In this document: positions 27,782-37,691 of the stretch, one piece after another
Position numbering within the stretch: position 1 is the first letter of the stretch
Layout: the number at the start of each line of letters is the position of its first letter
Assembly: GCA_016841825.1 (NCBI GenBank)
Contig: JAENYK010000014.1
Location: forward strand, 48,210 to 112,209
DNA: 64,000 nt
Direction of reading: 5' to 3'
DNA from: Halothermothrix sp.
GTDB lineage: Bacteria > Bacillota > Halanaerobiia > DY22613
Translations under genes and position numbers: made by a program
Notes under the pieces: generated by a model
Seen by the model: only the letters and a program-made list of their open reading frames with translations
Databases searched by the model: none
What the model was told of the DNA's origin: nothing

Positions 27782-28387
27782 CTATTCTGTCGGTCGATGA
27801 TTTAACTTAGTTAACCTTGAAAAACCTTCCCTAACCTCTACTATCGCCAAACTACCCGGTAACGCACAAAAATGCCAACAACCATCTAGCCCTAACCCCA
27901 ACAAATAACTGATAATTTGCAAAATGACTCCCTCATGGGTAACAATCAATAATTTACCGTCTTCAGTTTCCTGTAAAATTTCCTTTAACCAACCGATTAC
28001 CCGTTGGTACATTTCTCTGGCACTTTCTCCCTCCGGAACTGAGCTTTCTTGCCAATTATCCAACCAATTTTGATATTCTGGCAGATACTTAGCCATAATC
28101 ACGTTATTATGCAAACCTTCCCAGAGTCCAAAGTTCATCTCTTTAATCGCATCTACTTCTATCATTTCCAGATCATTAAACAAACTCTGTTGAATAATCC
28201 GTCCAGTCTCACAAGCCCGTTTCAGAGGACTAACATACATTTGGGAAAATTCTTCTTTTGCCAATTCTTCTGCCAGTCTTGCAGCCTGCTTACGGCCTGT
28301 ATCATTTAAAGAGAGATCTAACCACCCCTGAAAAACCTTTTGTTGATTTCCAATTGTCTCCCCATGTCTGACCAGATATAATATCAT
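27782..28387 (-). CDS. cobC: Histidine phosphatase, probable alpha-ribazole-5'-phosphate phosphatase
   Basis: The 201-residue protein is a phosphoglycerate-mutase-like phosphatase: catalytic His in LVRHGET, SPLKRACETG, the acid EMNFGLWEGL and the second His in VTHEGV. Its place as last gene of a cobalamin operon, 13 nt after cobS, points to CobC, which dephosphorylates alpha-ribazole-phosphate or adenosylcobalamin-5'-phosphate. The fold alone cannot exclude another phosphatase. Confidence 0.85.
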   Translation of the reverse strand: MILYLVRHGETIGNQQKVFQGWLDLSLNDTGRKQAARLAEELAKEEFSQMYVSPLKRACETGRIIQQSLFNDLEMIEVDAIKEMNFGLWEGLHNNVIMAKYLPEYQNWLDNWQESSVPEGESAREMYQRVIGWLKEILQETEDGKLLIVTHEGVILQIISYLLGLGLDGCWHFCALPGSLAIVEVREGFSRLTKLNHRPTE

Positions 28388-28400
28388 CCCAATATCCCCT

Positions 28401-29126
28401 TTACGTTATACAATATAACAGTACTATTACCTGACTCAACTCAATTACAGCACCTAAAATATCGCCGGTTATTCCCTTCAGTTTGACCTGCACCATCGTA
28501 ATGAAGATATAGGTAAATGCTAAAACCAACAGTAAAGAGATTAAACCCCCTAACCCTCCCAGCAAAAATGCCAAAGGACAGGTATAGAGTGATGCAAAAA
28601 ACCATTCTTTACGACCACAATACTCAACATAAGATTTACCCATACCCTCAGAACGGGCATATTCTGCGATAGATGCAGCAAAGACACAGCCATAACGCCC
28701 CAGGATAGGAGTTAACAGCAGCCATCTCCACTGCCCGGCGAGATTACTAATGGTACTCACTTGTAAAAGAATAATTAGAATCAAACTAAGACCGCCAAAA
28801 ACCCCCAATCTACTATCCTTCATAATTTCCAAAATTCGCTCTCTGGAGCGATTACTCCAGAGACCATCAAAGGTATCACTTAAACCGTCCAGATGTAAGC
28901 CTCCACTTACCCAACTATACGCACATACAACCAGGACAGAAGTCAGCAAGCCATCTCCATAGAGCCATCTTCCACCCTGATAGACTATAGTTAGCAGCAC
29001 TCCAATTAGTAATCCCACCAGTGGAAAATAAACATTACCTTTTCCCAGATCTTCTTCTTCAACCTGAATCGTCATCGGGATAGGAATTCTGGTCATCAAT
29101 TGGATCATTAAAATCAATCTTTTCAA
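28401..29126 (-). CDS. cobS: Adenosylcobinamide-GDP ribazoletransferase
   Basis: CobS joins adenosylcobinamide-GDP and alpha-ribazole(-phosphate) in the membrane, the last assembly step. The 241-residue protein has several membrane helices and the family motif GGLHLDGLSDTFDGLWS with metal-binding acids, plus RLGVFGGLSL and PILGRYG. The TTG start at 29126 lies one base after the cobU stop and follows AAGGGGGTG, so translation is coupled. Confidence 0.93.
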   Translation of the reverse strand: MKRLILMIQLMTRIPIPMTIQVEEEDLGKGNVYFPLVGLLIGVLLTIVYQGGRWLYGDGLLTSVLVVCAYSWVSGGLHLDGLSDTFDGLWSNRSRERILEIMKDSRLGVFGGLSLILIILLQVSTISNLAGQWRWLLLTPILGRYGCVFAASIAEYARSEGMGKSYVEYCGRKEWFFASLYTCPLAFLLGGLGGLISLLLVLAFTYIFITMVQVKLKGITGDILGAVIELSQVIVLLYCIT

Positions 29127-29127
29127 T

Positions 29128-29715
29128 TCAGTTCACCCCCTTGATTAAAGTAGGAATTCCTGAAATGACAAAATAAACCCGATCACTAGACGCAGCAATA
29201 CGCTGATTAATTCGTCCGGCTATATCACGAAATATTCGTCCCAATGGATAAACGGGAACCAGTCCCATTCCCAGTTCGTTAGTTACTATCACCAGTTCAC
29301 AGTCAGGTCGACTCTGACATTCACTAATCAATTTATCAATCTCCTTAACAATCTCTTCTTCTATCTGTCTAACCTGATCTACATCAGGTTTTTTTTCATC
29401 TATACCTGTAGAAAAGATAATATTAGTCAACATTACCGTAATGCAATCCAACAAAATTATCTTCTCTGGTGCTTCAGCAATAATTTGATCCAACCCCTGG
29501 TATCTCTCCACCGTTCGCCAATGTTTCGGACGCTGAACCTGATGATTTCTGATCCGCTCACGCATCTCGTCATCGAAGGGGATAGCTGTAGCGATATATA
29601 ACACACCTACCTCCTGAGCGTTATTCTCTTTCTCTTGAGACCATTCTTTAACCAATTTTTCCGCAAAAGTGCTCTTACCACTTCTGGCTCCACCAGTTAT
29701 CAATGTCAAACCCAT
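29128..29715 (-). CDS. cobU: Adenosylcobinamide kinase / adenosylcobinamide-phosphate guanylyltransferase
   Basis: CobU phosphorylates adenosylcobinamide and converts it to the GDP form. The P-loop GGARSGKST is at residues 7-15, followed by ATAIPFDDEMRERIRNHQVQRP, with the GMP-accepting His, and LIVTNELGMGLVP-like sequence (here VIVTNELGMGLVP). The ATG at 29715 follows GGGAGG; a TTG nine codons earlier would overlap the site. The 195-residue length is normal. Confidence 0.93.
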   Translation of the reverse strand: MGLTLITGGARSGKSTFAEKLVKEWSQEKENNAQEVGVLYIATAIPFDDEMRERIRNHQVQRPKHWRTVERYQGLDQIIAEAPEKIILLDCITVMLTNIIFSTGIDEKKPDVDQVRQIEEEIVKEIDKLISECQSRPDCELVIVTNELGMGLVPVYPLGRIFRDIAGRINQRIAASSDRVYFVISGIPTLIKGVN

Positions 29716-29744
29716 TATTCCCGCCTCCCAGTGTACATCCAATT

Positions 29745-30815
29745 TTATTCTGCTTTATACTCTTGCAAAGCTTCAGTTAAAGCATTGATTAATCGCAGAT
29801 TATCTGTCCTTTCTTTGATAGCTACCCGAAAGTAGGAGTCGTCCAATCCAACAAAGGAACTGGCATCCCGGATCAGGACACCTTTTTCAATCATTCTCTG
29901 CTTAAGTTCCCGGGCTATCTGACCATTTTCCAGTTTGATTAGAAAGAAATTCGCCTCAGTCGGAAAAATACGTAGTCCAACCATCTCCTGTAAATGGGTC
30001 TGTAGAAAATTTCGTTCTCTTCCAATCCATTCCCGGGATAATTGTTGATATTCTCTATCTTTCAGGACTACCTTACCAATCTCTACCGCCAGACTATTTA
30101 CTGACCAGGGCATCTGATACCTGCGCAGATCAGCAAGTACCCTTTCATCCCCTAAACCATAACCCAGGCGAAGCCCCGGTAGAGCATAGTATTTAGTATA
30201 AGCCCGAATGATTATTAATTGGGAATGATGTTTTAACCACTTTAAACCACTTGACTTTTCAGGTTCAGGAACAAAATCAATAAACGCTTCATCCAGAATA
30301 AGATATTTCCCCAAAGTATAGGTTAATTCTACAATTTCCCTTAATTCTGGCTCTCTCAATATCTGGCCCGTAGGATTATTAGGATTACAGAGAATTATCC
30401 CATCAACCTGTTTTAAAAGCATCCTAATCTCTTCTAAAGGTAATGCAAAGTCTGCTACATCTCGCTTTAGAGTGACTACCTCACCACCGCCTAACTTTAC
30501 TGCTTCAGCGTATTCTCCAAAGGCAGGAACAGGAATCAGAATCTTTTTACCCCGAAAAAAATTTCCCAACAAAAAAATTATCTCTGCTGCTCCATTCCCA
30601 ACCAATACCTGTTCTTCACCTATAAGATGATATGCAGCAATATTCTGGCGTAGTGCCCGATAATCAATATCAGGATATCGTAATAGATGCTCCCAATTAC
30701 CCTGCAAAATTTTTTTGACACTATGAGGTATTCCCAGGGGATTTATATTACTACTAAAATCAATAATCTCTGCTGGATATTGATATATATCGCCTCCGTG
30801 AATTACTTTCCTCAT
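29745..30815 (-). CDS. cobD: Threonine-phosphate decarboxylase
   Basis: CobD makes (R)-1-amino-2-propanol phosphate, the linker of the nucleotide loop, from L-threonine phosphate. The 356-residue PLP enzyme of aminotransferase fold I shows HGGDIYQ, DFSSNINPLG, NPNNPTGQ, DEAFIDF and the PLP-lysine region YTKYYALPGLRLGYG. These also occur in HisC, but HGGDI and the setting between cbiB and cobU favour CobD. The start ATG follows AAGGGGG. Confidence 0.92.
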   Translation of the reverse strand: MRKVIHGGDIYQYPAEIIDFSSNINPLGIPHSVKKILQGNWEHLLRYPDIDYRALRQNIAAYHLIGEEQVLVGNGAAEIIFLLGNFFRGKKILIPVPAFGEYAEAVKLGGGEVVTLKRDVADFALPLEEIRMLLKQVDGIILCNPNNPTGQILREPELREIVELTYTLGKYLILDEAFIDFVPEPEKSSGLKWLKHHSQLIIIRAYTKYYALPGLRLGYGLGDERVLADLRRYQMPWSVNSLAVEIGKVVLKDREYQQLSREWIGRERNFLQTHLQEMVGLRIFPTEANFFLIKLENGQIARELKQRMIEKGVLIRDASSFVGLDDSYFRVAIKERTDNLRLINALTEALQEYKAE

Positions 30816-30826
30816 CTTATACCCCC

Positions 30827-31780
30827 TTATAAATAAATGTGAAAAAGATAGCTCAGACCTGCAAATCCAATAAATGCCAAAACTTCAGTAATATACATCA
30901 AATATATGGTCTCGCCAATCTTTTCTGCTGTCAATCTTTTGATTGAATCACCTATTCTAGGTTTTTCAACAACCTGTCCAAAATAACGATTAGTACCCCC
31001 CAATTGAACCTTCAAAGCCCCGGCTATAGCAGCTTCCGGATGACCAGCATTGGGACTACTGTGATTAAATCGATCTCTGAACATTATTTTGTAACTATAT
31101 CGTAGGTTACCATTATAAAATAAAGCAGCCACAGGAATCAAACAGGCTGTTAGTCTGGCCGGTAACAGATTAACCCAGTCATCCATCTTTGCTGAAGCCC
31201 ATCCCAGATGAAGGTATTTCTCATTCTTATATCCGACCATGGAATCCAGAGTATTAATCGCTTTATAAGCCAAAGCCAGAGGAGCACCTCCAATGAAAGC
31301 ATAAAATAAAGGAGCAATTACACCATCAACAGTATTTTCGGCAACTGTCTCTACCCCTGCCCGAATCACCTCTTCCTGAGATAATTCCTTAGTCTCCCTG
31401 CCAACCAGAAAAGATAACAACTCTCTAGCGTCCGACAACTGACCTTTCTCCAGAGCTTTTTGAACTTTTCTGGTCTCCAGATCCAGACATCTGGCAGCCA
31501 GACAGGTATAAATAAGAATAACCTGCCCTATTCGATTTAGCAGTGGATGAACTATCTCTAATAACCACAATATCAATCCACCTACAGTGAAGACAATAGT
31601 AATCACAATGACCCAGAGTAATATCCCCTGTACTCTTTTCTTGACCCTAAGCCCAATAACAAGATTCTCCACCCGCCGAATCAGCCATCCAATACCACGT
31701 ATTGGATGAGGCATCCAATAAGGATCTCCCAGCAGCCAATCAAGCACAATTGCAATAGTAATCATTAGAATTCTTTCCAT
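30827..31780 (-). CDS. cbiB: Adenosylcobinamide-phosphate synthase
   Basis: CbiB attaches aminopropanol phosphate to cobyric acid in the membrane. The 317-residue protein has four to five membrane helices and the motifs DWLLGDPYWMPHPIRGIGW, AETVAENTVDGVIAPLFY-like sequence and NAGHPEAAIAGAL. The ATG at 31780 overlaps the cbiP stop (TGATG), which couples translation; two TTG codons just upstream are less likely starts. Confidence 0.93.
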   Translation of the reverse strand: MERILMITIAIVLDWLLGDPYWMPHPIRGIGWLIRRVENLVIGLRVKKRVQGILLWVIVITIVFTVGGLILWLLEIVHPLLNRIGQVILIYTCLAARCLDLETRKVQKALEKGQLSDARELLSFLVGRETKELSQEEVIRAGVETVAENTVDGVIAPLFYAFIGGAPLALAYKAINTLDSMVGYKNEKYLHLGWASAKMDDWVNLLPARLTACLIPVAALFYNGNLRYSYKIMFRDRFNHSSPNAGHPEAAIAGALKVQLGGTNRYFGQVVEKPRIGDSIKRLTAEKIGETIYLMYITEVLAFIGFAGLSYLFHIYL

Positions 31781-33291
31781 CAACAATTCACACCTTCTGT
31801 GATAATCTGATATATTCTCTCTAAATCCACATGAGTCCGAACATGTTCTGCTAACTTATCATATTCAGCATCCTTTAATTCCTGATAACTCTTCGTCCAA
31901 TCTTCTTTCAATCTCAGACCTCTTTTACCCCGGAGATTATTCATTAACTGTCTGGTCCAGTTCAAATTCTCAAAGATACCGTGAAGATAAGTTCCCAACA
32001 CATTACCCTGAGAGTTGACACACCCATCCTGCTCTGATGACTCCAGGGAGATAGGACTGACAACTCCAGATCCGGCTATAGTCTGACCCATATGAATCTC
32101 ATATCCAGTAATTGGTATTCCCTTCATTCGGGTAAAATAACCTGTGTCTTCATAGTTCCAGACTCCAGAGATTTGACGGGTTGTTTTGATTGGAGCCATC
32201 CTTGTCTCCAGATCCAGAATTCCCAGGCCGGGAATTGAATCAAAACTACTTTCTGTATGTTCTGGATCATGAAGCATTCTTCCTAATATTTGATATCCTC
32301 CACAGATGCCGATTAACAACCCACCATCTTTAACATATTGTCTAATCGGTCCATCCCAACCTACCTTCTGAAGAAATAGACGATCCTCTATAGTATTTTT
32401 CGAACCCGGAATAATCAATAGATCAGGATCTTCTAACTCTTCTGGTCGTCTGACATAACTTAACTCCAGATCCTCTTCTAACTCCAGAGGAGTAAAATCT
32501 GTAAAATTAGAGATATGAGGCAGCAACACCACTTGAACCTGCAACCCTGTCCCACTCTTTCTTTGCCAAAAGCGTTCAGTAACACTATCTTCATCATCAA
32601 TCTGAACCTGTAAGTAAGGAACAACTCCGAGAACCGGAATGTTAACTAATTCCTCCAGTTGGGTTAATCCTGATTCTAATAATTTGAGATCCCCGCGAAA
32701 TTTATTAATAATAATTCCTTTAATCATCGATCGCTCTTCAGGCTCTAATAACTCTACTGTACCATAAAGAGAGGCGAATACTCCTCCACGGTCAATATCA
32801 CCAATCAAAATCACTGGTGCCTCTGCCATCTTAGCCATACCCATGTTGACAATATCCCGATGCTTGAGATTAATTTCTGCAGGACTTCCTGCACCTTCGA
32901 TTACTACAAGATCAAATTCTGCAGCTAATTGATTATAAGTCTGTTGTACCAGCTCTGCCAGTTGATTTTTATATTTAAAATACTCACTGGCAGCCATATT
33001 TCTCATAACTTTACCCATCACAATTACCTGAGAACCAACATCGGTGGTCGGTTTTAATAGTATCGGATTCATCTCTACTCGTGGTTTTAGTCCAGCAGCT
33101 TCAGCCTGAAAAACCTGAGCTCTACCCATTTCAAACCCTGCTTCAGTTATAAAAGAGTTAAGAGCCATATTTTGGGATTTAAAAGGTGTTACCCTATAAC
33201 CATCCTGATAAAAAATTCTACAAAATGCTGCTGCAAGCAGACTCTTCCCCACAGAAGATGCTGTGCCCTGAAACATTATTGCACCTTTCAT
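31780..33291 (-). CDS. cbiP: Cobyric acid synthase
   Basis: CbiP (CobQ) amidates four side chains of adenosylcobyrinic acid a,c-diamide using glutamine and ATP. The 503-residue protein has an N-terminal ATPase domain (MFQGTASSVGKSLLAAA, PFKSQNMALNSF, GAGSPAEINL, GDIDRGGVFASLYGT) and a C-terminal glutaminase domain with the nucleophile in GICGGYQ (~330) and the His in YLHGIFEN. The ATG at 33291 is preferred over a TTG five codons upstream because the family begins at this point. It is the first gene after the riboswitch and terminator. Confidence 0.95.
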   Translation of the reverse strand: MKGAIMFQGTASSVGKSLLAAAFCRIFYQDGYRVTPFKSQNMALNSFITEAGFEMGRAQVFQAEAAGLKPRVEMNPILLKPTTDVGSQVIVMGKVMRNMAASEYFKYKNQLAELVQQTYNQLAAEFDLVVIEGAGSPAEINLKHRDIVNMGMAKMAEAPVILIGDIDRGGVFASLYGTVELLEPEERSMIKGIIINKFRGDLKLLESGLTQLEELVNIPVLGVVPYLQVQIDDEDSVTERFWQRKSGTGLQVQVVLLPHISNFTDFTPLELEEDLELSYVRRPEELEDPDLLIIPGSKNTIEDRLFLQKVGWDGPIRQYVKDGGLLIGICGGYQILGRMLHDPEHTESSFDSIPGLGILDLETRMAPIKTTRQISGVWNYEDTGYFTRMKGIPITGYEIHMGQTIAGSGVVSPISLESSEQDGCVNSQGNVLGTYLHGIFENLNWTRQLMNNLRGKRGLRLKEDWTKSYQELKDAEYDKLAEHVRTHVDLERIYQIITEGVNC

Positions 33292-33337
33292 GATCTCACC
33301 GTCCAATCTCTGATTTTAGCTAATTCCTGAAAATTAA

Positions 33338-33363
33338 TAAACCCTAGCCTCAAGCCAGGGTTT
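33338..33363 (-). terminator. Probable attenuator terminator of the cbiP riboswitch
   Basis: A 7-bp AAACCCT/AGGGTTT stem followed by UUUAUUAAUUUU lies between the riboswitch and cbiP on the minus strand, in the position of an expression platform. Confidence 0.6.
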
Positions 33364-33439
33364 CAAAATATAATATAATTAGTACACGCAATACTAAAAA
33401 ACATAAGGGTCTGATCCCTTCTCCCCGAAGGCTTACCTC

Positions 33440-33606
33440 TCATAGTCTGGCTGGTCTCCTGACTTGTGCTTCTTCCTCCTCTGACCCTTCCCGGGGAATC
33501 CCCCAGTGGCACGGTAAACACCGTCTTGTGCCAGTTTTGTCCACACTCACAGTAGCGGGGGCTGTAGCGGATTCTCACCACTTTCCCAATTAAGTCTCAC
33601 AACACC
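33440..33606 (-). promoter_or_regulatory. Cobalamin riboswitch
   Basis: On the minus strand the conserved blocks follow in order: TTGGGAAAGTGGTGAGAATCC, GCCCCCGCTACTGTGA, GTGCCACTGG, CCGGGAAGGGTCAG and the B12 box AGTCAGGAGACC. Binding of adenosylcobalamin should turn off the cbiP-cobC operon through the downstream terminator or by hiding the ribosome site. Confidence 0.95.
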
Positions 33607-33640
33607 ACACTATGCATTTATTAAATTTTTATTCCCATTC

Positions 33641-33669
33641 ATCTTACCATAGTATTACTATCATTGCAA
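33641..33669 (-). promoter_or_regulatory. Promoter of the cobalamin operon
   Basis: TTGCAA (33669-33664) and TAAGAT (33646-33641) on the minus strand are 17 bp apart and lie ~35 bp before the riboswitch. Confidence 0.6.
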
Positions 33670-33736
33670 CAGTTTCAAATAGTCGTTTTATAAACATATT
33701 ACTCGATAATTCCTACGAATAAAACGAACCACCAGA

Positions 33737-33773
33737 TAAAAAACATCTCAGCCCTTTTTGACCTGAGATGTTT
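33737..33773 (-). terminator. Rho-independent terminator
   Basis: An 11-bp AAACATCTCAG/CTGAGATGTTT stem is followed by six U on the minus strand, 30 nt after the pullulanase gene. Confidence 0.9.
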
Positions 33774-33802
33774 CACTGTCATTCATAATCAACTAACCAA
33801 CA

Positions 33803-35989
33803 CTAATTTTGATATAATACCATCATACCAATAGGTGGAACCTGAACACTGTCCCCCGTTATCTTCTCTAAAGGTCTAATTCCTGCCTGTTCTGCTTTAA
33901 CTACAACCATCCAATCAGACCCAGGTAGTTTAAGCTGTTCAGAACTATTATTTTGATTATAGATCACGACGATACTTCTCCAACTATCACCATTTGCATA
34001 ATCATTTATAGAAAAAGCTACAGTTCCAGATGGACTATCAAAAAACACAAGTTTATTAATAATCTCTTCAGCAGTAGTCATTCTGAAGGCTGGATGCTCT
34101 TTTCTCAACCTAATCAAACCCTGGTAAAATTTAAACATCTGATAGTAACGAGTCTTGTAAGACCAATCAATCTCATTAATATAATCAGATGATTGATAAC
34201 TGTTCTCATCGCCAAACTTAGTCTTATGAATCTCTACACCTCCAGCCAGGAAAGGTATTCCCTGACAGGTCAAAATTATACCATTTGCCAACATTGCCAT
34301 CTTCTCTTTCTCTTCTTCAGTTGCTTCCGGGTTACTCCTGTCCAATCGATCACGCAAAGCATAATTATCATGGGAAGTAACATAATTGATAGATTCATGC
34401 GGAGCCAGAGTATGGATAATCTCCTGATGAGACCTTTTCTGGTACTCCACGTTGTATACATTGACCGGGTCATAATTAATAATCGAACCCACTACGGCCT
34501 TTTTAATTCCCGATTCGATTTCTCTTTTGCCACTGGCAAATCCCCGTTCAGTAACTGGAGATAATCCTCCACTGACAACAACATCTCTAACATTATCATT
34601 AAAAATACCAATGGGTGTACCTTGCTGAGAGTTCTTGACCATCAATTCACTATAGGGTAACCCTGTTGATAGATACCAGGCTTCTCCGTAGAATAAAATT
34701 GACGGATCTATCGCATGTACCTCCCGGACACCCTGTAACATAGTTCTTTGATCGTGTAAGCCCATTAAATCAAAACGATAACCATCAACTCTATATTCCT
34801 CAACCCAGTATTTCAATGAATCAAGCATCAATTTTCTAGCCATAGGTCGCTCTGATGCGAAATCATTATTCACACCAGAACCACAGAAGAGATTCCACTG
34901 TTCATCTCTTCTCAGATAATAACCCGGTACAATTCTCTCCAGGTCTGCATCAAATCTACCAAGATGATTATAAACTACGTCTAAAACAATTCGAATACCG
35001 TTCTTATGCAAAACCATTACAAGCTTTTTGAATTCCTTAACTCGTAAAACCGGATTAGCTGGATCTGTCACGTACTGTCCTTCAGTGGCAAAAAAGAAAT
35101 TGGTTCCATAACCCCAATTATATTTATTCTGGTCATCTATAATAAATTCAGATTCCATAATTGGCAATAGATGCAGATGGGTAATGCCCAGCTCTTTTAG
35201 ATGTGCCAAACCTGTAGTGAATCCATCATGAGATTCTGTATTCTCTTCTGTTAAAGCCAGATATTTACCCCGGTTAACAATCCCAGAACTAGCAGCCATG
35301 GAGAGATCTCTGATGTGCGACTCATAAATAATGGCATCAACATATTTTTCCAGCTTCGGCCGTTCTGTCTCCTGCCATCCCCGGGGATTTGTCTCATTCA
35401 GATCAATAATTGCACCTTTAGTTCCATTAACATTAACTGATTTGGCATATGGATCGACAGCTTCTCTGACCAGTCCATGCACATGAACCAGATAAGTGTA
35501 AAATTTATTCTTTAAATCTCCATTCAACTCAAGATACCAGGTTCCCTGAATATCTTTTTCCATTTCAAAATGATTACCTACAAGCGCATCACCTGCAGCA
35601 TACAGGATCACCTCCACACGATTAGCCGTAGGAGCCCAAACTCTTAAATATGTCCTCTCAGATGTATAAGTCGGACCGAGATCATCCCCTGAATACAGAT
35701 ATTTATCTTCATCCAAAACTTTTCTCATCACAGCTTTACAGCTCTGGTAATCAGGATGGATAATCTCATAATTCCTGGTCAAGTCAATCTTTTCAGCAAG
35801 GATTAATCGGACTCTGGTACTGCTGCCATCTACCTGCACACCTACTTCCGCAATTTCTAATTGCATATCCCCCGAGAGAACAGTAAATTGGTCTATTTTA
35901 TCCGTATCCTGTCGTAAAAATCCCGGTATAGTCAAGTTAATCTGATCAGAAGCATCAACAAAAGCTATTACAGGTTTTACCTCTTCCAT
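33803..35989 (-). CDS. pulA: Type I pullulanase, intracellular
   Basis: Pullulanase cleaves alpha-1,6 branches of glycogen, starch or pullulan. The 728-residue protein has an N-terminal domain (~1-100), a CBM48-like domain (~105-210, YLRVWAPTANRVEV) and a GH13 barrel with the type I signature YNWGYGT, the nucleophile in RVDGYRFDLMG, the acid in FYGEAW and the stabiliser in TSHDN. There is no signal peptide, so it acts in the cytoplasm, with glucan phosphorylase (25937) as the likely partner. The ATG follows AAGGAGG. Confidence 0.94.
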   Translation of the reverse strand: MEEVKPVIAFVDASDQINLTIPGFLRQDTDKIDQFTVLSGDMQLEIAEVGVQVDGSSTRVRLILAEKIDLTRNYEIIHPDYQSCKAVMRKVLDEDKYLYSGDDLGPTYTSERTYLRVWAPTANRVEVILYAAGDALVGNHFEMEKDIQGTWYLELNGDLKNKFYTYLVHVHGLVREAVDPYAKSVNVNGTKGAIIDLNETNPRGWQETERPKLEKYVDAIIYESHIRDLSMAASSGIVNRGKYLALTEENTESHDGFTTGLAHLKELGITHLHLLPIMESEFIIDDQNKYNWGYGTNFFFATEGQYVTDPANPVLRVKEFKKLVMVLHKNGIRIVLDVVYNHLGRFDADLERIVPGYYLRRDEQWNLFCGSGVNNDFASERPMARKLMLDSLKYWVEEYRVDGYRFDLMGLHDQRTMLQGVREVHAIDPSILFYGEAWYLSTGLPYSELMVKNSQQGTPIGIFNDNVRDVVVSGGLSPVTERGFASGKREIESGIKKAVVGSIINYDPVNVYNVEYQKRSHQEIIHTLAPHESINYVTSHDNYALRDRLDRSNPEATEEEKEKMAMLANGIILTCQGIPFLAGGVEIHKTKFGDENSYQSSDYINEIDWSYKTRYYQMFKFYQGLIRLRKEHPAFRMTTAEEIINKLVFFDSPSGTVAFSINDYANGDSWRSIVVIYNQNNSSEQLKLPGSDWMVVVKAEQAGIRPLEKITGDSVQVPPIGMMVLYQN

Positions 35990-36249
35990 TATTTGACCTC
36001 CTTATAATGTCATACCAAGGCAGAGTTCACCAGACGAATTTGATTCATGCCAAAATCCATCTCTTGCGGAATATAGTCAACAACCAGTATTGTTAACGAA
36101 AACATTTGCAGCAATATATTCAATTTCTATGTATTTCTCACGCCAGGAATAATCAATATTTTTTATCAAAATCTATTCCAAAATCTTCTGAAATAAGTTA
36201 CAATATATTCTGAAATGCTAAATAAATTATAAGTAAAGGAGTCTTGAAT

Positions 36250-37575
36250 ATGCCTCTAAATCCTATGGATAGCCAATTGAAAAAGAATATCCATTTAACA
36301 GTAGTCGCCGGAGCTGCTGCCACCATTGGATTAAATCTAACAAACCCTTTTTTCTCACTGTTTGTTATTCGTCTGGGAGGTACTGATTATCACGTAGGTT
36401 GGCTATCATCCCTTCCGGCATTGGCAGCAGTGTTAGTTTTGATTCCTGGAGGTATTTATGTTGATCGTTTCCCTTACAAAAAAAAGATTACCTGCCTGAT
36501 GATTGGTTCAAGCAAATTTTTCTTTCTCTGTCTAGCACTCGTTCCCTTTTTACCTCCACTCTGGCAGGCGACAATCTTTGTGCTTCTAATTGGTATTATG
36601 CGAATTCCCGGGGCGATCTCCGAAATTGCCTGGCAATCATTTTTGGCTGATTATATCCCAGAAGATTTTCGGGGGTACACTCTAGCTCAACGATCCTGGA
36701 TCTCAACATTTTTTGGAATAATTATCACCTTATCTGCAGGGCAAGTTCTATCCAGATTCCCGAGGACGAATCTTGACCGGATTAGGTTTTATCAGATATT
36801 TTTTGTCATCGCTTTTCTTGCTGCCTGTTATGAAGTTTACTCACATCTGCGGATCAAAGAGCCAAATTTTGATAACGAAAGTGAGCAGGAAAAAGTGCTA
36901 ATAAATCAAACCCCAATAATCCAAAGGTTCAAATTACTTTCTTCATCTTTTTCAACTGTGCCCAAAGCTAAACGTTTTTTGATCTTTGCCTGCTGCTCAA
37001 TTATCTTCCACTTCGGATGGCAGATGGGTTGGCCTCTTTTTAGTCTTTACCAGATCAGACATCTTCATGCTACGGAGGCCTGGTTATCTGCTATATCTGT
37101 TATTAGTGGGTTGACATCAGTATTATCTTATACCAGTTGGAACAAATTTGCTGAAAAACATGGTAATGATTTAACTCTAACACTAACAGGTCTTGGAATG
37201 TCAATAACTCCTGTTCTATATATTCTCAGTAAATCTCTCCCCATTCTGGCTATTATGAATACTATTGTTGGTATCTCCACTGCAGGTTTTGTTCTAACTC
37301 TGACTAATATGACTTTACAGGAAGTGCCCAAACTTCAACGAACCCTATACATCGCCTGTTATAATACTGCCATCAATATTAGTGCAGCTTGTACACCACT
37401 AATAGGTGTGTATATTAACGATAAAGCAGGAATTAAAATCGCTCTATTGGTGGCTGCTTTTTTCCGCTTTCTGGGTGTTGTAGCGTTTTTCGTTAGATAC
37501 AGATATTATGATAAAGAAAAACGATTATTGGCTCAACTAAATCCTGATGCAATTGATAAAATAAAAACTGTTTAA
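36250..37575 (+). CDS. MFS transporter
   Basis: The 441-residue protein has about 12 membrane helices and an MFS-like loop PGGIYVDRFPYKKK (~70-80). I chose the ATG at 36250 because it is eight bases from AAAGGAG; a TTG six bases earlier is too close. Substrate unknown. It is divergent from pullulanase across ~260 bp, which could hint at sugar transport or shared control, but there is no direct evidence. Confidence 0.85.
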   Translation: MPLNPMDSQLKKNIHLTVVAGAAATIGLNLTNPFFSLFVIRLGGTDYHVGWLSSLPALAAVLVLIPGGIYVDRFPYKKKITCLMIGSSKFFFLCLALVPFLPPLWQATIFVLLIGIMRIPGAISEIAWQSFLADYIPEDFRGYTLAQRSWISTFFGIIITLSAGQVLSRFPRTNLDRIRFYQIFFVIAFLAACYEVYSHLRIKEPNFDNESEQEKVLINQTPIIQRFKLLSSSFSTVPKAKRFLIFACCSIIFHFGWQMGWPLFSLYQIRHLHATEAWLSAISVISGLTSVLSYTSWNKFAEKHGNDLTLTLTGLGMSITPVLYILSKSLPILAIMNTIVGISTAGFVLTLTNMTLQEVPKLQRTLYIACYNTAINISAACTPLIGVYINDKAGIKIALLVAAFFRFLGVVAFFVRYRYYDKEKRLLAQLNPDAIDKIKTV

Positions 37576-37691
37576 TACACCAAAGGCTCGATCAGTAATT
37601 TTAAATATTTGCATTTTATTAACAAATACTTTTTGGTTTTGTAGCCTGAATATGGTATAATATAATTATATCAGTGAAGGAGGGCAATTGT

